This document shows, piece after piece, positions 13,465-27,507 of a stretch of DNA of 64,000 bases; the first letter of the stretch is position 1, and every line of letters begins with the position of its first letter. The stretch is from Plecoglossus altivelis (taxonomy: Eukaryota; Chordata; Actinopteri; Osmeriformes; Plecoglossidae). The notes below the pieces were generated by a model. The model did no database searches, was not told the DNA's origin, and was given only the letters and a program-made list of their open reading frames with translations. The translations under genes and the position numbers were made by a program. The stretch covers positions 744,001 through 808,000 of the forward strand of contig BROE01000019.1 of the NCBI GenBank assembly GCA_036571765.1, written 5' to 3'.

Positions 13465-15859
13465 CATGTAAAATGTGTGATCATCGTGAATAACCACATT
13501 TCAAGAGCAAAAGAATTTACGATTTACAAAGTTTCGGATCAGAGACAAACAAACAGGCCTGACAAACTGTCCCAGTATTTCCTTCCCGTTTGTCATCACA
13601 GAATATTCCCTTCACGTAGAACAACCCAAATGCTCTCTTTCTCTTCTCTGCTCGCCATCCAGTATCCAAAGCTAGGAGCAGCCACAATATAGCAGACACT
13701 GTTGACTAGCACAGTGGACTGACAGTGAGCTATTGGTTGTGGTGGAGCAGGAGGAGGATTCCCTGTCTTCCCTCTGTGGGAGTGATGAGGTGTGGGAGAG
13801 CTCCTGGTGCAGGTGGCCAGGGGCTGGGGGGGCCCTGGGCGCTGGGGGGGTTGTGGGGGCGTTAGTGCTGGGATTTGGAAAAGGTTGTGCTAGGCTTCTC
13901 CCCAAGCTCCTAAATGACACTTCATTTGTCTTTAGCACCTCAGCTCTTTGCCTCATCCTGGCTAGATGAAGTGAAAATATGGAAGTATGCACGCAAGCCT
14001 CCGATCCAGAACACAGCCCCCACCTCATTACATGCTTGCTCCCTCTTTTTAGAGACTTCAATAAGCTGAACTCTTACCAAGTGGTTCAGTGGCAACATGT
14101 AGCTTTGGTATAATACTCCTGTTTGAAAGAGTACTGTTAAAGAAGGGAGCAGGAAGAAAATAAGCATTGGTCTACAGTCCTGGATCCAAAGAGTATTACA
14201 TCCCTTCTTCCTCCGTTGTCATATAACTCAGTTACTGTGCATGTGTCTGACTGTACTAACCAGTGATCGTCAAACCTACAGCAGTTTCCAAGTTCATTAA
14301 GCAAATAGCTTACCCTTGGATCCATAAGACGTTTTCTTCTCAATATCCTATTAAATCATTTCAGTGGCAGGTCTCGGGAGGTCATGAGAGATCTATCCTC
14401 TCTTTAATATTGGCTGCATAATACCACAACTCAGTCCAGCTTCCCCCGGGACCCACCAGAGCCCCTTGGTTCACCTTCAAATATGATCTCTTACCTTTAA
14501 GAAAACCTAGAAAATCTGGGTCCTAAAGGGCGTATGTTATAATATATATGATATATTTATATGAATCCCTACCATCAATGTCTACTCTGTGAAAGTCCCA
14601 TATCTAAGTGGTTATCTTTAAATGACCTGAGGCATTACAAAGCTTAATGTTTGTCAGACTAATAAAATAAAGTTGCTGTGTTATCTATGGCTAGGCTGCA
14701 CTTGGACTGAATATGTGGAAAAGGAAGTCAAATAAGTTACATCAGGAGCAGTTGGCTATTTGTGTTCCCTCTTGTGGTGAGAACCCCTTGACAAAGATTA
14801 CAAGTGGAGACAAAGCCCATGAAAAGCATGCATATTGAACATGGCTTTCTGTATTTACATACTGTGTACACATTTTCAAGATACAAATTACTTTACCACT
14901 TTGAATATTTTCAGGCTACATTTAGCATGCAAATGACCAGTTGCCAGTGTCATGTAAAAACACACTTTTTTGTACTATGGTAAGAATGTCAGTAAATCAA
15001 ATTACACTTGTTAAAATGGTCTACTTTCCCTTTCTCATGTCTTTGGTCTGCAGTATATCACAAAACTACTGAGCATCTGGATTCATTAGACGTCTGCTGT
15101 GATCCTGGTCTGCCGTTAGTAGGACTCAAAGATTGAGCCAATGGTCTCAACTGGTGTATCGTCAACAGTGTCCCTGTCTTCTGGTGTCTCAGTCTACTGG
15201 TGTCCATGTCTGATGGTGTCCCTGTCTACTGATGTCTCTGTCTACTGGTGCTTCTGTCTACTGATCTCTCTGTTTACTGGTGTCTCTGTCTATTGGTCTT
15301 TCTGTCTACTGGTCCTTCTGTCTACTTGTCTCTCTGTCTACTGGTGTATCTGTGTACTTGTGTCTCTGTTTACGGGTGTCTCTGTCTACTGTCTACATTG
15401 ACAAACAGACAGACAGACACACAAAATCCTCTTTCTGTAGACATTTAGAAGACCTGTGTGACCAGATGATGGAATTCAGGACAAGTAGGTAATGTCAGAC
15501 AGATTCCTATAGTTTGCAATATGTAAACACAGCAACGTCACATAATTTATTATGTTATGCCAGTTTGTCCACATGCGGACCTGTGGCAAAAATATGAAAT
15601 AATTGCAAATATTCTACAACTGACACACTTCAGTAAGTAGAATGTAATACTACTCTTTCTCTTCTTTTGTGGAAAATTACTTTTGAGTAATGTTGAAAAT
15701 TACTATGCTATGGAAGACGGCTCTGTACATGTGTTGGTTATCTAGACACTTATCTAGACGCAGACATTTTTGATTTATGAAGACCTATCTGCTAGACACT
15801 CAGAAGAGGACTGCTGAAAATAAATATGGACAGTCTTGAAGGAAATATGATTTGAATCG
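13465..15859. other. Convergent intergenic spacer HLCS-SIM2
   Basis: No gene is recognised between the two convergent 3' ends. The spacer includes a G-rich stretch at 13740-13880 and the minisatellite at 15153-15399. Open frames in the G-rich stretch have no family features. Confidence 0.6.
15153..15399. repeat. Degenerate ~15-16-bp minisatellite
   Basis: About 16 imperfect tandem copies of a unit like gtctctgtctactggt are visible. Units vary by single-base indels and substitutions. All three plus frames stay open and read as Val/Tyr/Trp/Cys/Leu-rich peptides, which is a product of the repeat and not a gene. Confidence 0.88.
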
Positions 15860-15896
15860 TTTATTTAGATTGAAAGCAAACTACTTTGTCTTTATT
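15860..15896 (-). promoter_or_regulatory. Candidate SIM2 poly(A) signals
   Basis: On the minus strand AATAAA is read at 15860-15865 and 15891-15896, about 1 kb after the SIM2 stop codon. This would give a 3' UTR of about 1 kb. Another copy lies near 15544. Confidence 0.4.
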
Positions 15897-16897
15897 ACAT
15901 TTTTCCCTTGCAGTTGATATTTTCCCTTTTACATAAGATAGACCCTGTTTTTTTTACATAAATAAGCAATCTGCTATGGTTGCAGGAGAATAAATAAACT
16001 TTTTTAACTTATCCATTGTAACAAAATATTGAATAAAATTATGATGGATTTAAGACAGAGGAGGTACAAGCGCCATCTTCGCTATTTCGCATTAGTAATT
16101 TACAGTTCCATGAATCCAAATAGGAAAAGCACTTGTCACTTGTTAATGGCAAACCTAAATTGTATACATTTTAATTTCATTTGAAGACAAGTATAAAGCA
16201 CCTTGGAACAAATTCATCAATTGCAATTGGTACAGGGGATTGCACTTTGAACAGGCTTGAGAAAAAGTGTATCATGCTGCCTTAAATCTATCATTTGACT
16301 AAATCTCTTATATTGTCTCAAGCACTTGTGTCAGTGGAAATACAGCTTCATTTTCAACCAAATTCTAAACTTCCTTTTTTACAGTGTTTAATGCTAACAC
16401 AAAATCTGTGTATAATGTCCCATAACACAAATCCATCATCAACATCATTGCATAATTCCCTTCCAAATGTAATCTTATCTTTTAAAGTGTGTACAGTATT
16501 ACATTTCAGAATTGACCCTGTATGGAGGAAAGGTGCGTGACATTTTATCAAAAGACATGGCTTTAAACTAGAGTGTCACAATGCATTACATACACTGATA
16601 GCTAAACTGTATGCAAAAATATATCGTATTATTAAAGAAACCTGAAATTACTTGGTAATTCTTGATAGGAGTCTGCCATTGAATATTCAGTGTACAAAAC
16701 ACCTGTCCATACAGATCCACTTGGAAATGCAGATGTCAAGAATAGCACAGCAAGAAAGTCACTGATATTGGAGTCACTGGTACTTCTAGTTAAGTTCTGT
16801 CATTGTGACCCTTCCTATACCTGACAGTCACAGTGACCCACAGATGTAGGTCTGAGCATGAATGTCCGGCTCGCCATGACCATTGACCCAGGGGCTG

Positions 16898-17760
16898 TCA
16901 CCTCTCATTGGTAATGATGACAGATGTACCAATGTAATGTGGGATCTCCCTGTGCATTTCAGGGGATGAGCTAGAGGCGGGGCTTTGGCCCTTGTAGCCG
17001 TACGAGACCATCTCTTCAGCACGGTAACCGTAGCTGTCCGTCAAGTGGCTAAGTGCAGCAGTGTAAGGCGGGGCCTGGAAGGGGCTGTGTTTGGCCAGGA
17101 CATGGTGAAGATTCAAGGACACGTAAGGCGCCTGGGCTGGAAGGCCAACTCCAACACCCACCCCCACCCCCATCCCGACCCCCATCCACATACGTCTGTC
17201 CTCCTCCCCCACCTCAGGCTCCTGGAGCTTGGGGGTCCCCCTCTCACCATGGCAATCCGAATGATCAGGAAGTCCACTGGCCGCGCTGGCATAGGGCGCC
17301 TCCATCATACACAGTCTCCTCCTCTGCTCCAGCACCACTTGCATGGGGAAGGGTTGTCCCAAGCCGTTGATTGACCGGGAATGCTCGCAGATTCCCTTTC
17401 CTGCTGTAGAGCTGCTCAGCAGGGGGCAAGACAGAGGCTTCTCCCCCATGGAACAACCACCACCTCTAGAGGTTTTGTGGAGGGGGTCTTGGCTGAACGG
17501 TAGCTTGGCGGCCTCTTTAATGACCTGTGGCTGGGACTGCACAAGGGAATGTGCCACGGCGGAAGCCTTGCTCTGGCAGAGAGCGTGGTGTTCGTAAGGC
17601 TCTTCTTTGAACCTACTGCTTGGGCATGACGTGGGACAGCTGGAGAAGTTGTCCTGGTGTGTCTCACCAGGGTACCTCCTGCTCGACATCACCATTGACG
17701 TTGCTGATGGGGCACTCGCTGTGGAGTAAGGACATATTATGTTGAGAGCCATGCTAGAAC
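16898..17760 (-). CDS. SIM2: SIM2 exon 11 (last coding exon)
   Basis: It ends at TGA (16898-16900) with HYIGTSVIITNER. Two in-frame acceptors are plausible, at 17760 and 17718 (after a more pyrimidine-rich tract); they differ by 14 residues. A Gly-Val repeat (MGVGMGVGVGVGVG) lies near 17160-17200. Its acidic and Ser/Pro-rich sequence has no folded domain that I recognise. Confidence 0.88.
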
Positions 17761-20700
17761 CTGTCAATAGAAGGTTTGGTTTTGTTTCAAATTCAGAATG
17801 TAAAGTCCAAAGGTTGAGTCCAAAGTTCATGCAAGAACTCAAGGTTGAGATGTGTTCCAGAACACAAGGTTTAGCTGTCATGCTCAAATGCTTAACACTT
17901 AGTTGAAGTTCAAGCCTAAAGGCATGGCTGGGATTGATGCTTAAATAGCAAAAATGGGGCTAAGATGCTACATTGACAGTGAGTCAGTGACATCAGGGGA
18001 GCAGGAACATAAGCAACGGAGCAGACATCAGTCTTCTACATTCAATCCGTTTAGCTTGTTCTAAAATACCATCTTTGACCAGAGGTGGGATGAATGTATT
18101 TAGTGTGTTTTTGCAACTGTACTGAAGTTTTTGCAATTTACATTTCAGGATATTCTTTATAGAATACAAAATAAGATGCTTATTTTCACTAAAAGTTTGA
18201 TCTAATTACTGTCACAACATTATGTAGTAGTGCTGTCCTAAACAAATATTTGATTTTCGCCCATATTGGTGTTACACCCTCGGCCTGATCCAGGTTGGAT
18301 TTTCTGTTTGTTCTTGTTTTCTCAGGTGTTAACTTCAGGTTATCGGTCCTCCTGCCCACAAACTCCATCCCTCCAGAGTAATGATCACGCCTGCAGCTCA
18401 TCCCCTAATCAGCACCTTAGTATTTCAACCACAGTTTTCCAGCTGCTTATCAATGCTTCAACTAGCTGTGCTAGGGTTGGCGTTTATACTGCGTTAAGTT
18501 AACTTCTGCTAGTTGTGCTTTCTCTCTGCATGTTTCAGACCTGTGCCACATCCTTTTGTCTACCTGCCTGCCTGCCAGCCAGCCTGCCTGCACTTGCCCC
18601 TCACGGACCTCATTTGTACCCCTTGTTCTTTCTTCATAAACCCGTCAAGTTTTCCTTTGTCTTGAGTCGGGCATGGTTTAGTTGATCGAACCATAACAAC
18701 TGACCTCGACTGTATAATTGATTTAACATTTTTTGTCTTTGTTTTAAAAGCATTACATGGACCTGTCCGATTTTCTCAGCCTCCACAACACATGAAGTTC
18801 CTCTATATCCTCAAACCATTAGTTTGTGTACACCATAATCTAGATTAAAGTATAAGGAGCATTCTCTGTTGCATGGCTGTGGAATAGCTTTCTTTACATC
18901 TGGTCTTTCCCCTACATATATTTAAATCCTGCTTAAGCCCATGTAGTTTCCTTGGCTTCTGAGTGTTTAGAAGGCTTTACTGTAGCCGCATGGTCCGGTG
19001 CTATATCAAATATCACGTGTGTTCAGATTGTAGTGCAGTGCTCTGTGTAATTCTCTGTGCTTTGTTTCCACTGTGGAGCCCCTTTGGTTGACAATGTTTA
19101 GTTTTTGAAAATAAAGTTTTCCAGTTTTTTAAACCAGTAGGACTGATTGACAAAGTTCTATTCAGTTCAGTTTGGTCAGAGCCCATATTTACCTGGGTAA
19201 ACTACGTTGGCTGTGCAGGACACAGCAGAGGATGGACTGAGGCGGAGGCCATGACCGGTCTTGGGTTGGCCACAGCTCCAGTGGCCCTCACCCCCAGTGC
19301 GAGCATGCAGCGAGTTGAGCAGCTGATGCACAGCCTGGCCCGGTGAGGATGAGGGCGAGGGTGAAGGCGAGGTGGCAGTGGGTCGTACCCTCCTCTGGGG
19401 TTCGTGGTGCAGGTGTCCATAGGAGTAGGGTAAGGACAGGCCATACGGGGCTACACAAGGGACCTCCCCAGATTCAGGGGCAGGACTTTGCTCCTGGCAG
19501 GGGGTTAGGGAGTACGGAGGGCTTTCTTTCCACCCTCCAGGAGAGCAGTCTAGCTTGTCTGTGTGGTATGAGCTGTTGGGCTGAACGTTGGAAAATAGGT
19601 ACATGCCAAGAAATTATTCACATGCATAACATTGCATGCTCCTAAATGAGACAAGAAATCCAAGGTCATCAACAGTGATTCAAAGACATTTTGGGGTTTC
19701 ATGTTGAATCGTAATTATTTCAACTGTAAAACATTAGTGGTCATGTCTGTTACCATTCCACCAAAAAGTAAACAATTTCACTGAAAATTTCAGGAAAAAA
19801 GAAATGACCATTAAAAGTGAATTAATAAAGATTAGCTTTTTTTAAAAGCTTTTTGGTGTCTTTTATTTTCGTTTTTAAAACTGATTTACAATAAAAGGGT
19901 GACACTCAAACCTTAAATGTATGTATGGTACTGTATCGTACTGGGAAAAGCCTAATACCTGAGGGTAGGGCACCGTCTTGACTTTGGTCTTGATTTTGAC
20001 TGCTTTGGTCTTGAGTTGTTTGCGTGAGTCCTGAGCAGAGGCCAGGCCAGCCTTGTAGGAGAGAGAGGGCTTTGTGGCTCTGCTCTGCTCCTGAGACATC
20101 TGCAGCTCCTTGTATTCTATCTCCCTGCGGACACAGCACAGACATGCTGATTGGTATCCCCACATGTGCACGTTCATGCTCAAGCATATGTGCGCTACTT
20201 CCGCAGGTCGTTTTGAGACGAGCCACCTTTAAACCGGTGAAAAATGAGAAGTGCCGACTCACGTCAGGACGTAGTTTACGCTCACGATGCAGTGCGGACG
20301 CGATGAGCGGCTGTTGTGGACAATGGTGGCGTAGCTCTGCACCCACACCCAGCCGCCGTGCTTGGACAGCATGCGGTAGTACTTAGTGGTGACCTGCCCT
20401 TTCACAAGCACTGCAGAAAAGGATGAGAGATGGAAAGAAAAGAAAAATGTGGTTCTGCTCTTTGCCATGAAAAAAGGGCAGGGAGAGAGAGAGAACGTAC
20501 TGCATACACAGCTAACATTGTGCAATGCTGCGAATGCAAATTATATTCCACGACTAAGTTACTCATGAATATCTTGCTCCATGCATACTTAATAACACAC
20601 ACACGTAAAGGAATAGAAATTCTGAACAAATGATTGGCACATCCTCAAATTGATTCACTGTACGGAGGAAATGTGTAATATCTAATATGTGAAATAATAA

Positions 20701-23700
20701 AGCCTTTTAGGCCATTATGTTAAAGGTCTGGCCAATGTCAGACCAGACTTGATCAAATTAAAGATTATCTTGAAACATGTTTTTCATCATCAGTTACCAA
20801 GCTTGTCAGCAGAATGCCAAACCTGAATTTAAGAAACTTCTTTGTATTGGTGCATGGGGTCATTCAAAAACATTTTGTGACTTTTTTCTCACAGAAAGGT
20901 AATCAAAAAGATGGGCTAGAGTATTCAGAGAAAAACACCTAGTAGCTGGAAAGACTGCAAATCTGAGACCATTTCTCAGTTACACCTACTACTACACAAG
21001 ACCATGCCAGATTAAATGATTTACAGAGAAAAAACTCTTGTCTCTAAATTGGGCTTAATTTGTACCCTGGAACCCTTTCCAAGAAGAGTTTCTGTTATTA
21101 TGTGACCAGAAGGATCCCTGGACAGTTGTTAAACGTTTCCATGGAGGACGACACTCACGCAGATGGTGAGCGTAGCGCAGGTGGAACACGTCACAGCCGT
21201 GGACGTGATGGTAGAGAGTCTTCTCTATCAAGTCCTGAGGTTCGTATCCTGTCAGCTCAGCCACCCTGCAAAACATGCAGGTCAGGTCAAACACTATTGA
21301 CAAGTCAAACAGAAAGATCAAATGCAATGAAATAAATTAAATAAATCTACAGTGGGTGTAGGAGCCAGGTCAGGTCTGGGCCCAGGACTGTTCCCCTACC
21401 TGGAATCGAGGAAGATGAGTTTGAGGTCCAGACTGGCCCGGAACATGAACATGTTGCTATGGAGCTTGATCTCTGTGATGCCGCTAGGGGGAAGGGAGTG
21501 GCCCACTGCTACCAGCCCTACAATCTGGTAGCAGGAGTCATACATCGCCACATCCATCAAATACTGTCGGATTTTCAGATAGCCGCTACAGTGGATCACC
21601 TGTGGAGGATGAGAAAACTCCTAAATCATCACAGATTGTTTATCTTTTCACTCTTCCCACCCAAGAAAACATTAATAAAACTTGAAATCACACTGTGCCC
21701 GACCAGAACAGTGTCTCTCTCTCCAGAGGGTGGTCATGGTGAGGAGCAGTTCATGTGTCATGTGTACACTTCACAATGCTGTTTGTGTCCTAATTATTGC
21801 GCAAAAAACATCAAAAACAATATCAAAACATGGGTATGTAGGGTACTAAACAAAGTCTAGGTCTGCTATGTTTTAGTGATGTGTCCATTGTGTTAAGACA
21901 TGGAGAGCAAGCGTGCAAGTATTGTTCAATTTATTACACTCATGACAATTAAATTGAACTTGATTGATTGATTGAAATAATCTGACTGATAAAATTTAAG
22001 TAGTCAGTTCCTTTGGCGTTTTACTAGCATTTTTACCAGTGACGACAAACTACAAAGATGGCGGGTGTCTGCCTGGGAACAGACTTTTCTCGAAGTCTTT
22101 CCTCTCTTTTCCCATTTGACTCCCTAGTTTCTTTATCCTTGATACTGAAGGCAGAATTTACCTTCTGCGCTTCATGCCACCTGATCAGCCTGAGCCATGC
22201 GCCCTGGCTGTTTTGAAGAGCTCTCCAGGTTTAGATATGGTATTTATCCTTAACCTATTATAACATAAACAATATCCTGCCAGGTAGGTCATGCTAGATT
22301 GTGAGGGAGGGTTGAATGGAGAGCACACAACGAAGAATACAGGAGAGATTGAATATGTGCTGAAGGATATAATGACAAGCTTCAAGTATATGTCATTCTG
22401 TGGGGACTGAAAAAGGTACTCTTGAGATACTCATGAAAATAATAATGCATATCCAGTGTGGGTGTTTATGTGTGTGCATGTACAGTATTGAATTGTGAAT
22501 TGTCTGCAAACCTTATATCCACCACATGTCAGTCCTGCATTACGCTTGGCCAGGACACACTTCATCCTGAGGAAAAATGAACGCTCCAGTTCGTATTCTG
22601 TAACACAGATGAGCACATGACTGAAAGACTCAACCGTACATAAAGACAAAAACACATGCCCAGACCATGTGCTACATTTCATACACGTATATGTACGCGG
22701 ATGTCCTGCAGACATACCACACATCCCCAGACATCCCCCAAAAATTTATGTGTGTGAGGGAGAGTGTTTGTGTTTGAGTGTGTTAGTTCCTTAGTGTGTT
22801 CCTGTGTATATCAGGTTGATCGAAGGGTTTTAATAAACTATCTTAGATGGACTCAACTAGCCTGCTGATTTCACATAAGAAGGTGTTAACTAGCAGGGCT
22901 TAAGAAAACCAGTCTGTAGTCCACTGTTATGAGCAGAGACTTGCTGGCTGTCTGGCTGTCCTGAAACGCTCTGTGTGGGAGTATAACTGCTTTGCGAAGA
23001 AGGGAGAGCGACATCAAGAGAGAGGGCAGTGAATACCTTGAAGAAAGTGATGGGGGACAGGTTGGTGGGCGCTGAGGACTGCCGTCATCTCATCATGGTC
23101 TGATGGGTGAATGTACTCGAATATACTGTTTCCTGTCAACTCCACCTGAGAAACATACAATCATCATGTCAATACTGTAAGGATACATCCTTTCATGTTT
23201 CAAAATAACTCCAATAGAAAAGGATGAGCAACACTAATTAAATTAACTGAACTGCCTTGAGCTCACACACACATACACACAAATGGCTGTCTTTTGATAA
23301 TTTGACGTGGTTTCATTTAAGTAGCTTTCCTCCTTGCAGACAAATGCCTTTTGTTGGATGTGTGCATTTGTGTGTGTATGTATCTGCCTATATCACAAGC
23401 CTCTAACACCGATCTGCACACTCATTCATGGCACCACCAGATGAAGCAATGTCAGAAGAAGCAATGGGGTTAATAAAGGCAAGAGCAGATCATTTGCATG
23501 TGAAGGCAGGACAACAGCTATGCTTGTCTTTGATCTATTTTACCTCCCAAATTTGGGGGCCATCTTAAGTCAGGGAGTGGGTCACCACTTGCCACTTCAA
23601 TGACAAATTGGTTTCTTCTTTGGTGAGGAGTTAGGCTGGAATAATCCAGGCTTTGTAGCGGTAGAAAGCGTATAGGGGCAGAATATTGGCATGCGGGTGA

Positions 23701-26700
23701 GAAAATGGAAAAAGAGCATTTGTATTCAAGAGTAGCAAGTGAACCAAGGGAAATGTGTTGAGTTGGTAGGAATTTGGAATGTCTTGTTTTTGTGACATTT
23801 TATGTCAGTACCTTTGTGGTTATATGTACCTTTTAGTTTGTAATGTTGTTTTAGGTTTCATTTGGAGGAAAAACTAGTTTTTGGTGTAGAATGAACTGGC
23901 CGTGTGGTGATGGGTGACTTTAATGTTGCAACTGTCTCAAAGATCACGTAAGAATGACAGCAACTTTAGCCCTCTTTCCTTCTCTCTAACGTTCACACAT
24001 GCAGTGCAACACAACATTCAAACGCCCATTTAGATGTCAACAAAATCAGACAGAGAGCATTTGAATAAACTGTGGTGCGCACAGGTGTTCTACACACTGG
24101 AAGCAGTAAGCGAGGCACTCCAGTGGTGGCTAGTGAAGTTGTGGACAGACTGACTGCTGTTACTCAGCCTGTTCACACCACCGCCACCCCTCCACCAGCA
24201 CCATACACTTCCTGAGGGGAGAGCAGAGCAGCCAGCAGTGTGTCTGTCAGTTGAGCTTTTCAACGCATCAGCATTTCTGTGGGATATCCACCTCACAGCA
24301 CTTCTCACTACACCAGCCTTTAACCTTTCATGCGCGGCTTTGATGATTTTGCAAACTGGTACGTTCAGAATATAAAACCAGACAAAATAGGTAATAGTGA
24401 CAGGATAAATGGTGTAATCTGATGTGTCTGTTAAAATACTTGTGTTAGCACTGACAATGACAAAGGTTCTAAGCCACTCACCCAGAGTTAAAGAATATCC
24501 AAGTTGACAAAACATTGACAGCCTTGTACGTTTTTCTACAATTGTGCCCCCATTCATTCTGACATGATTTTACTGCCTTTGCCATTACATTAAGTTTCCA
24601 TTAATGAATGTGATTAAAGCTGACGTATATACCACTCTCTTTGGTTATCCCACACATACTAGTGAAAGGACAAAAGGATTATCCAGACATGAATTCATAC
24701 ACGTTTACATTTTTAGATTTAGAACTGCCAGACCAGCAATGCCATTGAATGAACGTCCCACTATCCTTTACTGCTGACATCCGGACTGATAAATAGGATT
24801 TGTAATATCCACTCATTTAACTCACAAGATCAGTTTATCTTGTTTATCAATGGACAGGTTTTGTCCTGCTATGCATCCCAGAGGGTTGACTCAAATTGCA
24901 GCTACAATGCCTGCCTATTTTGGAGTGAGGCAGCTGGCTCCATGCGGCTTGACATTCTCAAGCTCTGCATGGGAATAATGAGAGGATTCTGTGTGAGTGC
25001 ACGTGTAGTGACAGGGCCAGCCAGGCTGAGCAGCTCAACCCCGCTATTGAGAGGAGGGGAGAGGCATGCTTGGAGAGCGGGAGTTTTCAGAACGGGGGAG
25101 GTTTAACAACACAACTGATGAAGAGGCTTCAGCAGCCAGTGGACACCCAGAGCCACGTTCACACTTCATCCGGCCACTCAGATCAGTAGCGGCAATGCAG
25201 AGACGCGTCCTAGGCTGTCCGGGCCCAATAGGCAGAGGCCTGCAAGGATTCTAATTCTTCACACTGGTCTGGCCGTGGTGAGGGAAAGAGTCTGTAAGGA
25301 TGTGGACATACACACACTCACATACCTTCAAAGGCAGCGGAACCAGTGCATGTACTTGCACTGTACACACACACTGTACAGATACAGTTAATGTACTGAC
25401 AATCCAACCTCCAGCTAGACTTTCTGTAATAATTATCAGTGCTCAGTTTTATCATACTACCCAGTGGGGGCAACCTGTCAAGTTAATCTCACCTTCAATA
25501 TAAGCACAAGTTACGCTACTGTTTCCACTGTCCTTCACCAACCCTACATTCAGATCAGTAATGTCTTGATCCTTTTGCAAGTCCTAAATTGTGAAATAAA
25601 GTGCTCTAACACAAAGACTGTCAACAACACCTTGAACTGACAGAAAGATAATACTTGGTGACCATCTAATGCCCTCTCACTTATCTATGTGAGTTAGACT
25701 TAATCAAACTTTACTTAGCATTTGGAAGCTGATTTTTATTTTTATTTTTTTACTGATTCTCAAATCTATGTTTGAACAGGCATATTCAAAGGCACGTGTC
25801 CCTTAAGTGACCTTGGTTGTATCGTAGGAGGAGGGGAGACATGCAGTTGACATCATGTGAACAAGCAGGATGGAACCAGGATGGAAGAGGATGTAGATGA
25901 AGGATGTTCTTACCTGGGACAGGCCAAGGTGGACTGACGCGGTCTCAGAGATGTACATGATTTTCCCATCAGAGGCAACAACAAATACAAAACCGTCTAG
26001 AGTCTGGCAAAGAGAGATGTGACACTTTTTAGATAATGAGAAATAACCGTCTTTTACTCAATGAAATTTGCTTTATGATGACCAAAAAAGTGAGAATGCA
26101 TAATTTATCTGATGTCTAGTCAAATGTTGAGTCTTTCTGAAAAAAAAAATGTTCTCATTTATATCCATTTGGGTCCAAATAAAGAAGATATGCACTACAC
26201 ATTGTGGACAAAGCAGACACTTGGTTTTCATTCCCAAAAACGTTCAATGTTCAACTTATTAATATATGTACATTTTAATTATGTTCTATCCATCAATATT
26301 CTGAGCATGAGTTGTAAGATTACAGATAAATCTGTTATTTCTAAATATGTTCAACAGAGGAACAGTTATAGTTCGTGACAATTATGTAAAATGACCACAT
26401 ATCATCCATTCATTAGCATTATTGCTAATTTGGGAAAACAAGGCTTTTCAGTATTTTGAGGTGAAATTTGTTTTGCCATTGTTTCTCACCTGTAACAGAT
26501 GTGATCCTAGCTCTTTAGCCATGCTATCTAGAGGGCTGAGTCTTGATGGTTGACCCCAAGCCTCCCCAAGACCTGTGAAGCACACACACACACGACAATC
26601 TGGTTTATCTGTCAAAATGCTTTTTTACCTTAAAATGTTAGCACTGACCATGACAAAGAATGTGTTTCGAAGCTACTCACCCAGCATTAAAAACATGCAA

Positions 26701-27476
26701 GCTGACAAAACTTTGACAGCCTTGTAGGTTTTTCTAAAATGATGTTCATTCTGATATGATTTTTCAGCCACTGTCATTACATTTAAACATTCATTTAGTT
26801 TCAATAAATGAATGTGATTACAGCTCACAAATATACTACTGAGGTATATTTGGTGATACCACACAGACACACTCTCAACTGTCGCATACAAAATGATTGT
26901 AGTGTTAAACAGACATTTGACTACAGGCCAGTATTTCAGGGGAGATTTGCTCAAGAGGTGTTGAGATTTTACTTTGATCATTAGAGAACTAGTAAAAAAA
27001 AAAGATTGACACATTCATTTCATCGGCAAAAAAGGTTTTGAATCAAAAATATCTTCGGGAATAGAAAAGGTCCTCAGACTGTGAAATACTGTAAATGTAA
27101 CGTAGTTAATTGGAGCAAATCTATAAAAAGTCAAGTTCATAAAATCTGTAGCCTTTTTTCTAGAAATGTAAGCTAACCAAGTGTTAGCTTACAAGTGTTC
27201 CAGGATGTGGAGTCTTTTTAAAGAAATCTACATTGTAGAAGCAATGCAAGCTTTTGATTTTGTTTGTACATTATCTTGTCATTTTTGTATTACCATTTCA
27301 CAATAAGTTTAATGTTTAACTTAGTAACTGTTCATCAATTATTAACAAGGCATGCTGGCAATTTTCGATTAAAAGTCTAAATGTAAATTGGACTAACTGA
27401 TTTATTTTATTTTATATATTTTCATATATATTTATATGTATATTTAGAGAGAGAGCGAGAGAGAGAGAGAGAGAGG

Positions 27477-27507
<31 letters not shown>

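Noticed and set aside
13733..13969. Gly/Ala-rich ORF after HLCS
   Set aside because: G-rich sequence without splice context or recognised family.
15141..15492. Overlapping ORFs rich in Val/Tyr/Trp/Cys/Leu
   Set aside because: All three frames are open because of the minisatellite; no splice or family evidence.
16985..17597. Plus-strand ORFs opposite SIM2 exon 11
   Set aside because: Shadow frames of the SIM2 exon, without homology.
24090..24557. 155-residue minus-strand ORF in SIM2 intron 3
   Set aside because: No family features; it partly overlaps the duplicated intronic block and does not fit SIM2 exon phases.
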